Source: Ahaetulla prasina
Lineage: Eukaryota > Chordata > Lepidosauria > Squamata > Colubridae
Direction: 5' to 3'
Assembly: GCF_028640845.1 (NCBI RefSeq)
Contig: NC_080539.1
Span: 366,129,233-366,193,232, forward strand
Length of the DNA: 64,000 nucleotides
Of the stretch, positions 1-11,745 are shown in pieces. A model generated the notes under the pieces. The model was not told the DNA's origin. It saw only the letters and a list, made by a program, of their open reading frames with translations, and did not search any database. Within the stretch, counting starts at the first letter, position 1. The number at the start of each line of letters is the position of its first letter. Position numbers and translations under genes: made by a program.

Positions 1-164
1 TTAGGATCTTTCTTCTTTTTTTCCTGTGGGGCGTTTTGCTCCCTTCCAGACATACATTTGCTGTGCCTTAACTATTTCCCTTTCAACCTGCCCTCCAGAA
101 GTTCAAATCTTGCTGGCACGAGCCAGCCACTAATAGGGCTGAGATGGGACAAAGCAGTGATGTA

Positions 165-824
165 TACTCCTCAATTTATGACCATAAGTTGTGCTGGTTG
201 TTAAGTGATCATCACAGAACTGACCTTTATGATCTTTTTGCAGCCGTCATTAAACGAACCCATTGTTTGTAATGGATGTTTTCAGAGGTGGGTTTCAGCA
301 GGTTCTGACCAGTTCTGCAGAACTGGTAGTGGAAATTTTGAGTAGTTCGGAGAACCAGTAGTAAAAATTTTGACTGGCACCGCCCCCATCTATTCTCTGC
401 CTCCCAAGTCCCAGCTGATCAGGAGGAAATGGGGATTTTGCAGTAACCTCCTCCTGGATTGGGGTGGGAATGGAGATTTTACAGTATCCTGCCCCTGCCA
501 TGCCCACCAAGCCACACCCACCAAGCCATGCCACACCCACAGAATCGGTAAAAAAAAAATTTGAAACCCACCACTGGATGTTTTTTGGTGCAAACTGGAA
601 GTAAATGCTGTTTCCCAGCAAAAAAACACCATAAATTGAGATTATGTGACCACAGGATACTGTAAATGGCCATAAATGCAGATCAGTTGCTGAACATCCA
701 AAATGTGATCACGTGACTTTGGGGCGGACAGCTGTTGGAACAATGAACTGTAAATACCTTTTGAGGAGTCTGTTGTATCTTTGAACAGTCACTAAGCAGA
801 CAATTGTTAAGCAAAGCCTACGTA
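165..824. mobile_element. degenerate MITE (TA/GTAGTCCTC family) split by a hAT insert
   Basis: Phrases such as GTTGTTAAGTGATCATCAC and AACAGTCACTAAGCAGAC recur across the window in this MITE family. The copy is old and lacks clean ends. It is interrupted at 283-576 by a younger element. Confidence 0.6.
283..576. mobile_element. hAT MITE family A
   Basis: 294 bp with ends CAGAGGTGGGTTTCAG and GAAACCCACCACTG, flanked by a perfect 8-bp target duplication GATGTTTT (275-282 and 577-584). An 8-bp duplication and CAG...CTG ends indicate hAT. Relatives are at 7817-8059, 29504-29747 and 57500-57938. Confidence 0.85.
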
Positions 825-853
825 AATATAGTCTGCATTGTTGAAAGGAGGGG

Positions 854-1045
854 GAGTGTTGCGGTGGCCTAGAGGTGGAGCTCTTGCCTCACAATTGGGA
901 GGCTGTGAGTTTGATCTTAGGTAAAGGCAGATATTTAACGCTGAATTGGCGACAGGAAAGGCATCCGGCCAGTAAACACTCAGCTCCATTCAGTTGCCTA
1001 GATTCCACCCTGCAAGGGATTTGGGGTCATTAATAGATGATAATG
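854..1045 (+). mobile_element. tRNA-derived SINE with BovB-like 3' end
   Basis: The left part has a tRNA-like A box (GTGGCCTAGAGGTGG) and a decayed B box. The right part ends GGCGACAGGAAAGGCATCCG, the conserved BovB/Sauria SINE tail. A target duplication ATTGTTGAAAGGAGGGG lies at 837-853 and 1046-1062. Confidence 0.85.
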
Positions 1046-1062
1046 ATTGTTGAAAGGAGGGG

Positions 1063-1622
1063 ATACCATCCACATTAGCCAAGGAAGACCGTTCTATTTA
1101 TGTACAACTGTCAGGCACAAAGAATCAGGACCATACCTTAAGTTGCAATTCAGAACATTTATTGTTCAAATCTATGCACAAGAATCTAGTCAAGCAAAGT
1201 TCCATATTAAATCATTTGTGGGAACGTAATGATTCTAGGCTGATGTCTCATTTAACTCCACCCCACCCACCTCTGCCTCCTCGTCTCCTACAACATGCAG
1301 TCAAATCCTGAACATGGATTAGAGCTTTGATTTCAGCTCGTCTAAAATTGGGCTGCAACTGGTAGTAACAATGGGGGGTGGGTGGGGAGACAAAGACCTA
1401 AAAGCACCACTGGTGTTAAAGAAGATGCTAAATTCATGGCTCTTTCATCCGTTGCTCTTTCCTTGTGGCAGACGCCGTGGTGATGCAGCTACTCTGCAAG
1501 ATTTGGCCTGAATCCCTGCAGGCCTCCTTCTGGTTGGCTTCTGCAGAAGGATGAGCCTGTAGCAGCTAGAGCTGAGTCACAGAGGCACTTTTTGCGAGAC
1601 CCACAAGTATCAGAGGACAGCG
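1063..1622. other. CRLF1 intron sequence, nothing recognised
   Basis: No repeat family, exon or RNA gene recognised in this stretch. Confidence 0.4.
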
Positions 1623-1882
1623 CAGGGGTGAAATCTACTTCTCTACTGGTTTGGAAGTGCATGTGCCGCGCCTGCCCACGTGTGGACCCTCTGCACATGT
1701 ACAAACCCTCCTGCGCATGCGCAGAGGGTAAAAGCCGGTTACTTCCTGGTTAAAACTAGGAAATGATGACCGGGCGGGTGGGCGGAGCCTCGCGCTGCTG
1801 TCGCTACCGGTTCTCCAAACCACCCGCCGCCATCGCTACCGGTTCGACCAAACTAGGCCGAACCGGTAGCATTTCACCCTTA
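1623..1882. mobile_element. hAT MITE family B, internally deleted
   Basis: Starts CAGGGGTGAAAT and ends ATTTCACCCTTA, with flanks GGACAGCG/GGACAGTG (7 of 8 matching). It shares ACCGGTTC-rich inner sequence with the 408- and 412-bp copies at 7118 and 12268 but is only 260 bp. Confidence 0.75.
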
Positions 1883-2129
1883 GGACAGTGGTTGTCCCCT
1901 TATAGGAGACGTCATTCTGGTTTTCCCTCTTTCCCAGAAGCAGCCATTTCCAGTGAGTCCTGTCAAAATGGCGGGCCTGGACTCCATTTTGCACAGGTGG
2001 TTCTCAACTTCCCAATGAAATATTCCACTAGGAACAAGGGGGCATAAAATGTTGAAGCATAGAGAGTTTGTCTGCAGTCAGCACTGCTTTGCTACGAACA
2101 CATCCCTGGCAGAGCCTTTTCCCTCAATA

Positions 2130-2969
2130 CAGGTAGTCCTCACTTAACGAACAGTGGCTTAGTGACCGTTCAAAGTTATGATGGATCCCCCAAAAGGGAA
2201 AGGTGGCCTTCGGCTTAACAACACTTCATTTAGTGACTGTTCAAAGTTTATTTATTTATTTATTTATTTATTTATTAAATTTTTATACCGCCCTTCTCCC
2301 GAAGGACTCAGGGCGGTTTACAGCCATGATAAAAACAACAACAGGATACACATAAAACCATAATTTAAAAAACTTATTTTACAAATGGCCGAATTAAAAC
2401 ATTTAGAATAAAACCCAAATTTTAAAATGTTAAAACATTGAAACTAATTAAAATCCTATTAAAATCTTATGCCAGTCCTGCGCGAACAAACAAATAGGTC
2501 TTCAGTTCTCGGCGGAAAGTCCGAAGGTCCAGCAGTTGCCGAAGTCCAGGGGGAAGTTCGTTCCAAAGGGTGGGAGCCCCCACAGAGAAGGCCCTCCCCC
2601 TGGGGGCCGCCAGCCGACATTGGCACTGAAAAAATCGGCTTATGACCAATTTTCACACATATGACTGTTGCAACATCCTGATTGGTGGCATGATTAAAAT
2701 TCTGAATTTGGCAGTTGACCACTATTTATGAGGGCTGCAATGCCCCAGGGTCATGTGATCCCCTTTTGCGACCTTCTGCCAAGCAAGGTCAATGAGGAAG
2801 CCAGATTCATTTAACAACAACAATAAAATGTTACTAACTTAGCAACTGTGGGGATTCACTTAACAACCGTGGCAAGAAAAGTTGCAAAATGAGGCAGAAT
2901 TCACTTAACTGTTTTACTGATTAACAGAAATGTTGGGCTCAATTGTGGTCATAAGTCAAGGACTAGCTG
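2130..2969. mobile_element. TA-flanked MITE split by a LINE
   Basis: Starts CAGGTAGTCCTCACTTAACG after TA and ends CAAGGACTAGCTG before TA. Its body is cut at about 2249-2622 by an L2-like LINE 3' end. Joined across the insert it matches the clean copy at 40475-40839. Confidence 0.8.
2249..2622 (-). mobile_element. L2-like LINE 3' end
   Basis: Read on the minus strand it encodes NELPPGLRQLLDLRTFRREL and then the 3' motif CCGCCCTGAGTCC and an (AAATA)n-type tail. It is a 5'-truncated copy of the family at 15425-16512. Confidence 0.8.
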
Positions 2970-3010
2970 TACTGAGGACCCGATTTCGAAGTTCTGATCG
3001 CCATACACTT

Positions 3011-3013
3011 GCA

Positions 3014-3053
<40 letters not shown>
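3011..3053 (+). repeat. (CA)n microsatellite
   Basis: About 20 CA units after ACACTTGCACACAC; normal intronic microsatellite. Confidence 0.95.
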
Positions 3054-3057
<4 letters not shown>

Positions 3058-3341
3058 TTACAGTGATGTGATTAAATTTTGGGTGCCTAGCAACCGGCTC
3101 ACCTTTACTAATGTCTACAGAGTCCCAGGGTCACATGACTATGATTTTCTGTGGTTTTTTAAAATTGATTTCTGGAGTTTACTCTGTTTACAGCAAAACA
3201 AAATCACTGGTTCAGGCAACCTAAATAGGAGATAACTAGTATGACTGAAAGATGCATTTTGCTGTGCTTGCCTCCAGTTCTTTTTAAGTCTTAATCTTGA
3301 TTTGAAGTCTTGACTTGTCCCCACTTGTCCCTGTTCGACAG

Positions 3342-3499
3342 TCACAACCGATCCACCCTCGGATGTCCACGTGAGCCGAGTGGGAGACCTGGAGGACCAG
3401 CTCAGCGTGAGGTGGAGTGCGCCTCCCGCTCTTAAGGATTTTCTCTTCCAAGCCAAATATCAGATCCAGTACCGGGTTGAGGACAGTTCAGAATGGAAG
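3342..3499 (+). CDS. CRLF1: CRLF1 internal exon, start of the second FNIII domain
   Basis: CRLF1 is a secreted soluble type I cytokine receptor that pairs with CLCF1 to make a ligand for the CNTF receptor. This exon begins after a CAG acceptor at 3339-3341 and ends at a GTGAGC donor at 3500. It is 158 nt: two bases complete a Val codon, then 52 codons follow ([20 protein letters not shown] at the start, [10 protein letters not shown] at the end). From memory this matches the human segment with only a few substitutions, such as [18 protein letters not shown]. It opens the membrane-proximal FNIII domain. Upstream exons (signal peptide, Ig-like domain, first FNIII) are not in the window, so the gene starts before base 1. 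The next exon joins in phase 0. Confidence 0.95.
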
Positions 3500-3652
3500 G
3501 TGAGCCGCCTTAACAGGGTGTGAAATTTATTCTGCACCAGGGCAACCATCAGCCTGAGTAATCCTGAACTGCAGGGTGGTGGGGCTGCTTCCACATGGAC
3601 ACGTGGTCCAAATTCGGGTGCTTGGAGACTCACAGGTAGTCCTCAAGTTAGT

Positions 3653-3797
3653 ACAGGTACTCCTCGACTTACAACCATTTGTTTAGCAACTGTCCGAAGT
3701 TATAACGGCACCCTAAAAAAGTGACTTAGGATCGTTTTTCACACTTACAACTGTTGCAGCCTCCCGATGGTCACATGATCCAAATTTGGATGCTGGG
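3653..3797. mobile_element. partial TA-flanked MITE
   Basis: Contains GTACTCCTCGACTTACAACC and the GACTTAGGATCGTTTTTCAC segment of the family; only the left third is present. Confidence 0.7.
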
Positions 3798-4063
3798 ATA
3801 GAGACAAGAGGTAGAAATGAGAGGGAAGTTTATGAATGTCAGTACAACAAAGATGTATAAAACTATGGATTTAATATGGAAAAATTTGTAAATAAGCTAA
3901 GGTAAGTAGAAACTTAGTTGAAGTTTTCTTTTATTTCCTTTTGTTTTAGTTTTGGTTTTGGTTGTATTATTGCAATTACCGTTAACATAGTACAGTTATA
4001 GTTATTAGCATGTATGTTATTTATCATTGATCTCTCTCTGGTTGTGTGTTATTTGCATTATAG

Positions 4064-4490
4064 AATAGAATAGAATAGAATAGAATAGAATAGAATAGAA
4101 TAGAATAGAATAGAATAGAATAGAATAGAATAGGATAGAATTTTATTGGCCAAGTGTGATTGGACACACAAGGAATTTGTCTTGGTGCATATGCTCTCAG
4201 TGTACATAAAAGAAAAGATACGTTCATCAAGGTACAACATTTACAACACAATTGATGATCAATATATCAATATAAATCATAAGGATTGCCAGCAACAAGT
4301 GATAGTCATACAGTCATAAGTGGAAAGAGATTGGTGATGGGAACTATGAAACGATTAATAGTAGTGCAGATTCAGTAAATAGTTTGACAGTGTTGAGGGA
4401 ATTATTTGTTTAGCAGAGTGATGGCCTTCGGGAAAAAACTGTTCTTGTGTCTAGTTGTTCTGGTGTGCGGTGCTCTATAGCGTCGTTCAT
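4064..4490 (-). mobile_element. L3/CR1-type LINE 3' end with (TAGAA)n tail
   Basis: On the minus strand the 5'-truncated LINE runs through a decayed coding end (RRYRA...FFP) and the 3' motif TGATTGGACACACAAGG-type sequence into a pentanucleotide tail that fills 4064-4137 (about 15 units). Full-coding relative: 47040-47700. Confidence 0.85.
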
Positions 4491-4554
4491 TATCCTGAAA
4501 TGGCACTGTCTCTTCAATAAAAAAAATTTTTGGGGGGGATTCTTGGCAACTAAT

Positions 4555-4991
4555 TTTTATTTATGATGGTCGCCATTTCCCCAGGTCATGTGATCCACCT
4601 TTTGCGACCTTCTGACAAGCAAAGTCAATGGGGAAGCCAGATTGACTTAACAACCGCATCGCTAATTTAATTACGGTGATGCACTTAACAACTGTGGCAA
4701 GAAAGGTTGTAAAATGGGGCAAAGGCGACTTAACAAATGTCTCATTTAGCATGAAAAATCTGGGGCTCAATTGTGATCCTAAGGGAAGGGTTATCTGTAC
4801 CACAATTGGGACCAGAATTTGGGAACAACTGCATTGTTAAGTAAGACAGTTGTTAAGTGAGTCACGCTCAATTTTATGACCTCTTTTGCCACAGTTGTTA
4901 AGTGACTCACTTCAGTTGTTAAGTGAATCATGTGGTTGTTAAGCAAATTTAGCTTCCCCTGTTAACTTGCTGGTTGAAGTTAGCTGGGATG
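4555..4991. mobile_element. TA-flanked MITE portion in unit 1 (repeated at 5631-6067)
   Basis: GGTCATGTGATCCACCTTTTGC and repeated GTTGTTAAGTGA phrases identify the family. The second copy differs by single bases only. Confidence 0.75.
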
Positions 4992-5193
4992 AATAGAATA
5001 GAATAGAATAGAATTTTTATTGGCCAAGTGTGATTGGACACACAAGGAATTTGTCTTGGTGCATATGCTCTCAGCGTACATAAAAGAAAAGATACCTTCA
5101 TCAAGGTACAACATTTACAACACAAATGATGGTCATAGGGTACAATTTAACACTTAATGATACAACACTTAATGATAATCATAGGGTACAATT
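4992..5193 (-). mobile_element. second L3 LINE end inserted in duplication unit 1
   Basis: Four TAGAA-type units, then the minus-strand L3 3' end, ending at GGGTACAATT. The empty site is preserved in unit 2 at 6067/6068 (GGGATG joined to GTCACAAATGG). Confidence 0.9.
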
Positions 5194-6324
5194 GTCACAA
5201 ATGGCGATCGCATGATCCCGGGATGTAGTAATATCCTGGACACACAAGGAATTTGTCTTGGTGCATATGCTCTCAGTGTACATAAAAGAAAAGATACGTT
5301 CATCAAGGTACAACATTTACAACACAATTGATGATCAATATATCAATATAAATCATAAGGATTGCCAGCAACAAGTGATAGTCATACAGTCATAAGTGGA
5401 AAGAGATTGGTGATGGGAACTATGAAACGATTAATAGTAGTGCAGATTCAGTAAATAGTCTGACAGTGTTGAGGGAATTATTTGTTTAGCAGAGTGATGG
5501 CCTTCGGGAAAAAACTGTTCTTGTGTCTAGTTGTTCTGGTGTGCGGTGCTCTATAGCGTCGTTCATTATCCTGAAATGGCACTGTCTCTTCAATAAAAAA
5601 AATTTTTTGGGGGGATTCTTGGCAACTAATTTTTATTTATGATGGTCGCCATTTCCCCAGGTCATGTGATCCACCTTTTGCGACCTTCTGACAAGCAAAG
5701 TCAATGGGGAAGCCAGATTGACTTAACAACCGCATCGCTAATTTAATTACGGTGATGCACTTAACAACTGTGGCAAGAAAGGTTGTAAAATGGGGCAAAG
5801 GCGACTTAACAAATGTCTCATTTAGCATGAAAAATCTGGGGCTCAATTGTGATCCTAAGGGAAGGGTTATCTGTACCACAATTGGGACCAGAATTTGGGA
5901 ACAACTGCATTGTTAAGTAAGACAGTTGTTAAGTGAGTCACGCTCAATTTTATGACCTCTTTTGCCACAGTTGTTAAGTGAATCACTTCAGTTGTTAAGT
6001 GAATCATGTGGTTGTTAAGCAAATTTAGCTTCCCCTGTTAACTTGCTGGTTGAAGTTAGCTGGGATGGTCACAAATGGCGATCGCATGATCCCGGGATGT
6101 AGTAATATCCTAAATACATGCCAGTATTGATGATGTGGGCTAAGTTCCCATATTTGGGTCATATGACTGTATGGATGCTGCAATGGTCATAAATGCAAGG
6201 GCTGGTCAAGAAAAGAAAAGCTGTAGAAAAATAGAAAAGAAAGAAAAAAGATACAAAAAAGCGGCTCGCAATATTCTTCACAGCAGTTATAAGTACAGAT
6301 GAAGCTTTAACTTATATTTTATTT

Positions 6325-6790
6325 TATTTATTTATTTATTTTGTCAAGTGCATATTAGATAATATATAGAAGTATAAGCATGAATTGAATATATAAAGTG
6401 AATACAATTAAAGGGAACATTAGGACAGGGACAGTAGGCACGCTGGTACTCTTATGCACGCCCCTTACAGACCTCTTAGGAATGAGGTGAGGTCAACGGT
6501 AGCCAGTCTAAGGTTAAAGTTTTGGGAATTTTGGGATGAGACCACAGAGTCAAGTAGACATTAACAGCTCTGTTACTGAAGTCATATTTTCTGCAATTCC
6601 AGACATTAACAACTCTGTTACTGAAGTCATATTTTCTGCAATTGAATTTGGAGCGGTTCACTTGTATCTATTGTGTGCTCCTGTATTATTGTGGTTGAAG
6701 CTGAAGTAGTCATTGACAGGTAGGACATTGTAGCAGATGATTTTATGAGCTATGCGTAGGTCATACCGATATTTCTTCATATTTCTTCAT
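6325..6790 (-). mobile_element. L3-like LINE 3' end (second subfamily)
   Basis: Minus strand encodes the RKYDFSNRVVNVWN motif and ends in TTGACAAATAAATAAATA-type tail. A 45-bp piece containing CTCTGTTACTGAAGTC is tandemly doubled at 6557-6646. Confidence 0.8.
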
Positions 6791-7117
6791 ATTTGAAGTT
6801 TAAGTAACAAACATTTCAGAGCCAACTTGTTTTCCTTCAGAAGTGCGTGTTAAAAGTGCGCGTTTCAACTGACTGATTATCCTGCCCTTAGGCCCTGTAC
6901 CTTGGTACATTTTATGAATTGAGCTCCTACTGTTCAAAATAACCGTGACTAGACTTAATACAGCTTACTGGAAAGTAATGAGAGAAAGACTGAAGGCATG
7001 TCCCCTAAAATGGCTGATGGATTTTTAGTTTTTAATAAGAATATTAGGAAAATAATCAACAGAGTCTATCTTAATTACAGAGAGCAAGAGAGTGCCAATG
7101 TAATATATAGTTTATAG
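6791..7117. other. CRLF1 intron, nothing recognised
   Basis: AT-rich single-copy-looking sequence with no identifiable family. Confidence 0.4.
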
Positions 7118-7525
7118 CAGTGATGAAATGTAAAATTTGTTACTACCGGTTCTGTGGGCGTGGCTTGGTGGTGCGGGTAATGTGACTGGGTGGGCGTGGC
7201 CAACTTTTTATTTTTTATTTTTAAAAGCATTTTTTCTACAACCTCTTCGGCCAAAGAGGTTGTAGAAAAATGCTTTTAAAAGGCTCTGACGATCCCAGCT
7301 GAGCCGTGCGATCATCAGAGGCTTTTTTTTTACTTTTAAAAACATTTTTTTAGCCAAAGAAAAAATGCTTTTAAAAGTTAAAAAAAAAAACAACCTCTGA
7401 TGATTGCGCAGCTCAGCTGGGCATGGGGGGGGGGCAGGGATTTTTGCTATCGGTTCTCTGAACCACCCACCGCCATCGCTACTGGATCGGGCGATCCGGT
7501 CCAAAGCAGGAGCATTTCATTCCTG
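7118..7525. mobile_element. hAT MITE family B
   Basis: 408 bp, ends CAGTGATGAAATG and CATTTCATTCCTG, perfect target duplication GTTTATAG (7110-7117, 7526-7533). The inner part forms two long hairpins built on AAAAGCATTTTTTC and the CAACCTCTT/AAGAGGTTG pair. Confidence 0.9.
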
Positions 7526-7559
7526 GTTTATAGCATTTATTTTATTTCATTTAAGAACA

Positions 7560-8260
7560 TTTATAACGCCACCTAACTGACTCTCGGTGACTCTGGAGGA
7601 CTTACAAAGATAAAAACCCAATATAAAAAAATAAAAAAGCAGTAAACCCCCCCATCTCCCTGGCAACAACAAACAAATAAGCCACTTATGGGCTCCATTT
7701 CACTCTAGGGTCCCCAGGCTCGCTGGCAAACCCAGGTCTTCAGAATCTTGCAAAAGAGTGTCGAAATGAGGTCCAATCGTATCTCCACAGAGATGATATT
7801 CCATAGGGACGGGAGCAGAAGTGCTATTCAACAGGTTCTGACAGGTTCTGGAGAACCGATAGCGGAAATTTTGAGTAGTTTGGAGAACCGGCAAATACCA
7901 CCTCTGGCTGGCCCCAGAGTGGGGTGGGAATGGAGCTTTTGCAAAATTCTTCCCCCAGGAGTGGGATGGGAATGGAGCGTTTGCAGTATCCTTCCCCTGC
8001 CACGCCCACCAAGCCATGCCCACAGAACCAGTAGTAAAAAAAATTGCATTTCACCACTGGACGGGAGCCACCACAGAGAAGGCCCTTCTTCTTGGTCCCG
8101 ATAGATGGACCTCCTTAAGGGGGCATGAATTTCTTAAATCACAGCAAAAACAGGAATTGGATTTGGGAGATAGGCACCTGATAGGGTGTCTGAGGGTGGG
8201 TATCAAAAAAGTGAAGGACTGCTTGAGGTCCCATCTCTTTTTCACACGTGTCAGAAGTGT
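7560..8260 (-). mobile_element. old L2-like LINE fragment split by a hAT insert
   Basis: The minus strand encodes GPRRRAFSVVAP near 8070-8100 and continues, after the insert at 7817-8059, to a decayed 3' end. Related to the fragment at 53090-53575. Confidence 0.7.
7817..8059. mobile_element. hAT MITE family A inserted in a LINE
   Basis: Flanked by GACGGGAGC at 7808-7816 and 8060-8068. The inner sequence has AATGGAGCTTTTGCAAAATT twice-type units and the ACCAGTAGTAAAAAAAATTG end seen in other copies. Confidence 0.85.
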
Positions 8261-9480
8261 GTAAGTCACCTTTGTCAATAAAATCTGCTTATCCATTATA
8301 ATCTTCCTTGCTTTAAATTCCCATCCTGTACAGGATCTGATTGCCCGTTTTTATTTTTAAAAAGTTGGTTAAAACAATTTTGTTTTGCTAGAGATTTGAA
8401 AAATAACAACGTTAAAAGAGCTAGGTTTGGGCTATTGATCTGTTTTGTTTACATGAGTATTTATTTCCTGGCGTTTAGGAAACGCGGGACATGCATTTAT
8501 TAATTCTATTTTTTAATCTTTGTTTCGTACTGCCAATTGTCCAAAGTCTTGAGGATAGGGGCAGGATAAAAATGTAATAAACAAATAGTCGAAGAAAAAT
8601 AAAGGCACACTACAGAAAGAGAGCTAATTGGAAACATACAATGGAAACAATACAGTAATTACAAGAAAAATGTAGAACTGGGATTAATGCATAAACTGCC
8701 TTTGAAAACAGTAAACTGTTTTACAATACACCCCCCCCAAAAAAAGCTCAAGTTAGAGTGGATAAAGTCATATATTGGCTTCTTATCTTCCACCAGACCT
8801 TTAGTTAAAGTTTCTATGTTCCCCAGCTGTGTAGCAATTTGGCCTAAAGATTAAGGAAAAGGGGAAGAGGCCTGGAAAGGAAAATTATTGCCAATCTGAG
8901 CAGATGTGACATATTCACTTGTACTCAGATTAAAATTGAGGAAGAGTATCCCAAAGTCCATGAAAAATTGAGAAGAGAACAAGGGAGGGGATTTCTGGTG
9001 AAATATCAGCTTCTTCACAAGGAAATAAACAAAAATAAAATGTGGTTTTGTAAAAAAAATAAATAATAATAATCCATAAATACCAGCTCTTTAAAAAATT
9101 GCTTATGAGCCAAACATCCTTGCCCCAAGGGGATAATTTTTCTAAAACACAGCTCTGGGCTCCGCTTCAAAACTGGAAGGAGGGAGATATTAAAAGCAAA
9201 AAAAAATTTTTGTCATACAGATTGCAATGCTGTAACCATGAGGGACCAAAAAATCTTGAAAAGGTTTTTTAACATCTAAAATCCCAGTGAAGTGATCAAG
9301 TGGGTTGGTTACTTGATCTGAACTGCTTTAAAATTGTATGCTTAAATTACTTTTAGGGGTAATAAGTAAGCACTGGAAACCAGTTTTTCCATCGTTCTTA
9401 AAAACTGGCATTTTTCAAGTCCCAGAATATATATCGCGTCAACCCAAGTAGACTGAGTGTATTTTTTTCCATTAAATCAT
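8261..9480. other. CRLF1 intron, nothing recognised
   Basis: AT-rich, with no exon signature in phase with the flanking CRLF1 exons and no repeat family I can name. Confidence 0.4.
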
Positions 9481-9501
9481 AACGCATTTACATTACGTTA
9501 T

Positions 9502-9897
9502 GGTCCTTAATTTACGACCAAAAGAGGCCCCACAATTTTGATCATGACAGTTCTAAAATGAGTCACTACATAACCAGACCTGATTTTACAACCTTTTTTT
9601 GCTGCAGTTGTTAGGTGAATACTGCGGTCATTAAGGGAACCAATAGTTCATTATGGCTGCTAGTACCAAAAATTGGAAGTAAATGCCAGTTTTTGATAAA
9701 AATATCATAAATCATGATAACATGACTGCAGACAATTGCAAATGACCCTGAACGCAGGTGCCCAAAATGCATTTATGTGATAGCTGGAGGGGCCCTGGAT
9801 GTTGGAACTTCAAATTTTGGTCATAAATAGCTTTTTCAGAATCTGTCATAATTTCGAACAGTTGCTAAGCGACTGGTCGTAACTTAAGGCCTACCTA
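9502..9897. mobile_element. old TA-flanked MITE
   Basis: Starts GGTCCTTAATTTACGACC and ends GGTCGTAACTTAAGGCCTACC, an imperfect inverted pair; the inside matches the copy at 165-824. Confidence 0.75.
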
Positions 9898-9975
9898 TGT
9901 TTGACTTGGCCTTTATTGTACAAACTTTCCATTGTGATTTGTCAAAGCTGGCTAAAACTAACCCTGTCTTAATGC

Positions 9976-10110
9976 AGTTTTTCTCAACCTTGCCAGTTTT
10001 AAAATGCCTGGTCTTCAGTAACTCCCAGAATTCCCAGCCAGCCATGCTAAACTGGGAAATTCTGGGAGTTGAAGTCCAAACGCCTCAAAGTTGCCAAGGT
10101 AGAAAAACAC
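9976..10110. mobile_element. palindromic hAT-like MITE
   Basis: TTTTCTCAACCTTGCCAG on the left and its complement on the right, with CTCCCAGAATTCCC and GGAAATTCTGGGAG at the centre. Same foldback family as 27259-27393. Confidence 0.75.
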
Positions 10111-10879
10111 AGCAAAAACTCTCTCTGTTATGTTCTTTGTATTCTTTCTTTCATCTTTTATATTTCTTTCATCTCTTTTTACAGCTGGACTTTTTATAGT
10201 TTTAGTCATATTTCAGACTTCTGACAGATGTTCGTCCTCCAGAAAAACAGGCCCCCTTTACAAGCCACGTTGTGATGGCTTTCCCCTGATCAAAGTTTTC
10301 TCCTCCCTTCAGATCCAATCCCTCTTTATGTGCAAAAAGGTTAAGAATCATAAAAATAGTTTGATGTTTCTAGATACCCTAAAACTCTCAAAACGTTTGG
10401 TAACAATTTTTCAAAAATCTGAGTGTCTATATTTATATTATAGGCATGAGAGAACATACTCTCTTCTGCATCACTGAAAGTTTTCCCATTTATAATTTAA
10501 TAAATTAATTAATTCTATAATAAAAGTATCAAACTATTTAAAAAAAGATGAGAAAAAATAAGATATTTTCTTACGGAAAATGTTTTCTTAAAATAAGAAA
10601 AAAAATTAAGCAAAAGGAAAGAAACAGAAAAAGTAGTAAAATATTAGGACTTCCACCTCTTTTCTATCCAGTAACCATCATATTCTTTCCTTTGTTTCTT
10701 CTCTTACTTTATACTTCCCTTCCCCTTCCCTTTTAACCCTTTTGTAACTCCCAAATCTATAAATCATCAACTCAGCCTTTTTTCCTTTCAATAAAAAATC
10801 CTTAGATTTCTAATCTTTTTTTAAAAAAAGCATTTATCATTTTTTCCCCTAACCTCGAGAATTGTCTATTTCTGCGACT
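10111..10879. other. AT-rich CRLF1 intron, nothing recognised
   Basis: Long A- and T-runs, no identifiable element or exon. Confidence 0.4.
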
Positions 10880-11745
10880 CCAAATCTCAACTAACAAATG
10901 CTCTGTCCTACACATTGGCAACAAAAATCAGAACACCAAATACAAGCTGGGCGGAAACGACCTCGTAGACGACCCTCACTCTGTTAAGGACCTTGGAGTA
11001 CTCATCTCAAACGATCTAAGCCTCAGAGTTCACTGTAACAGCATTGCCAAAAGGGCATTAAGAGTTGTTAACCTAATTCTGCTAAGCTTCTTCTCCGGTA
11101 ACATTGTACTGCTAACTAGGGCATACAAAACCTTTACTAGACCAATTCTTGAATACACCTCATCTGCCTGGAATCCACACTGTATATCGGACATTAATGC
11201 AATTCATGAGAAGAGTACTCCACTCCAGAGGTATTTCACGAGAAGAGTACTCCACTCCTCTGCTCACAATAGAATCCCTTATGCCACCAGGCACGAAATT
11301 TTGGGTTTGGACAACCTGGAACTACGCCATCTATGGTCTGAACTAAGCATAGTACACAAAATTGTCTGTTACAATGTCCTATCTGTTAACAACTACTTTA
11401 GCTTCAACCTCAATAATACACGGGCAAACAATAGATACAAACTCAAGGTAAATAGTTCCAAACTCGATTGCAGAAAATACGACTTCAGCAACAGAGTGGT
11501 CAACACCTGGAATGCTCTACCGGACTCCGTTGTTATATCTTCAAACCCCCACAGTTTCAACCTTAAACTGTCTACCATTCCTAAGAGGTGCGTGAAGGGC
11601 GCATAAGCACACCAGCGTGCCTCCCGTCCCTGTCCTACTCTCCCCATTTATTTGTACTCCTTTCCTGTGTTCATGTCCGTGTTTATACTTATACCTGTTA
11701 TCTTGTACACGTTTGACAAAAATAAATAAATAAAAATAAAATAAA
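10880..11745 (+). mobile_element. L3-like LINE, 3' part of ORF2
   Basis: Reads with frame breaks through the region after the reverse transcriptase, including LDCRKYDFSNRVVNTWNALP, then a 3'UTR and a TTTGACAAAAATAAATAAAT tail. It contains a short local duplication of GAGAAGAGTACTCCACTCC (11209-11254). Confidence 0.8.

Larger units (their letters stand above)
4162..6111 (+). repeat. tandem duplication, period 1,076 bp (4162-5237 and 5238-6111)
   Basis: Both units run from GGACACACAAGGAATTTG to GTAGTAATATCCT and contain the L3 end plus most of a MITE. They differ at only a few bases. Unit 1 is 202 bp longer because of an insertion at 4992-5193. Unit 2 then continues into the rest of the MITE (6112-6200). 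Confidence 0.93.
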
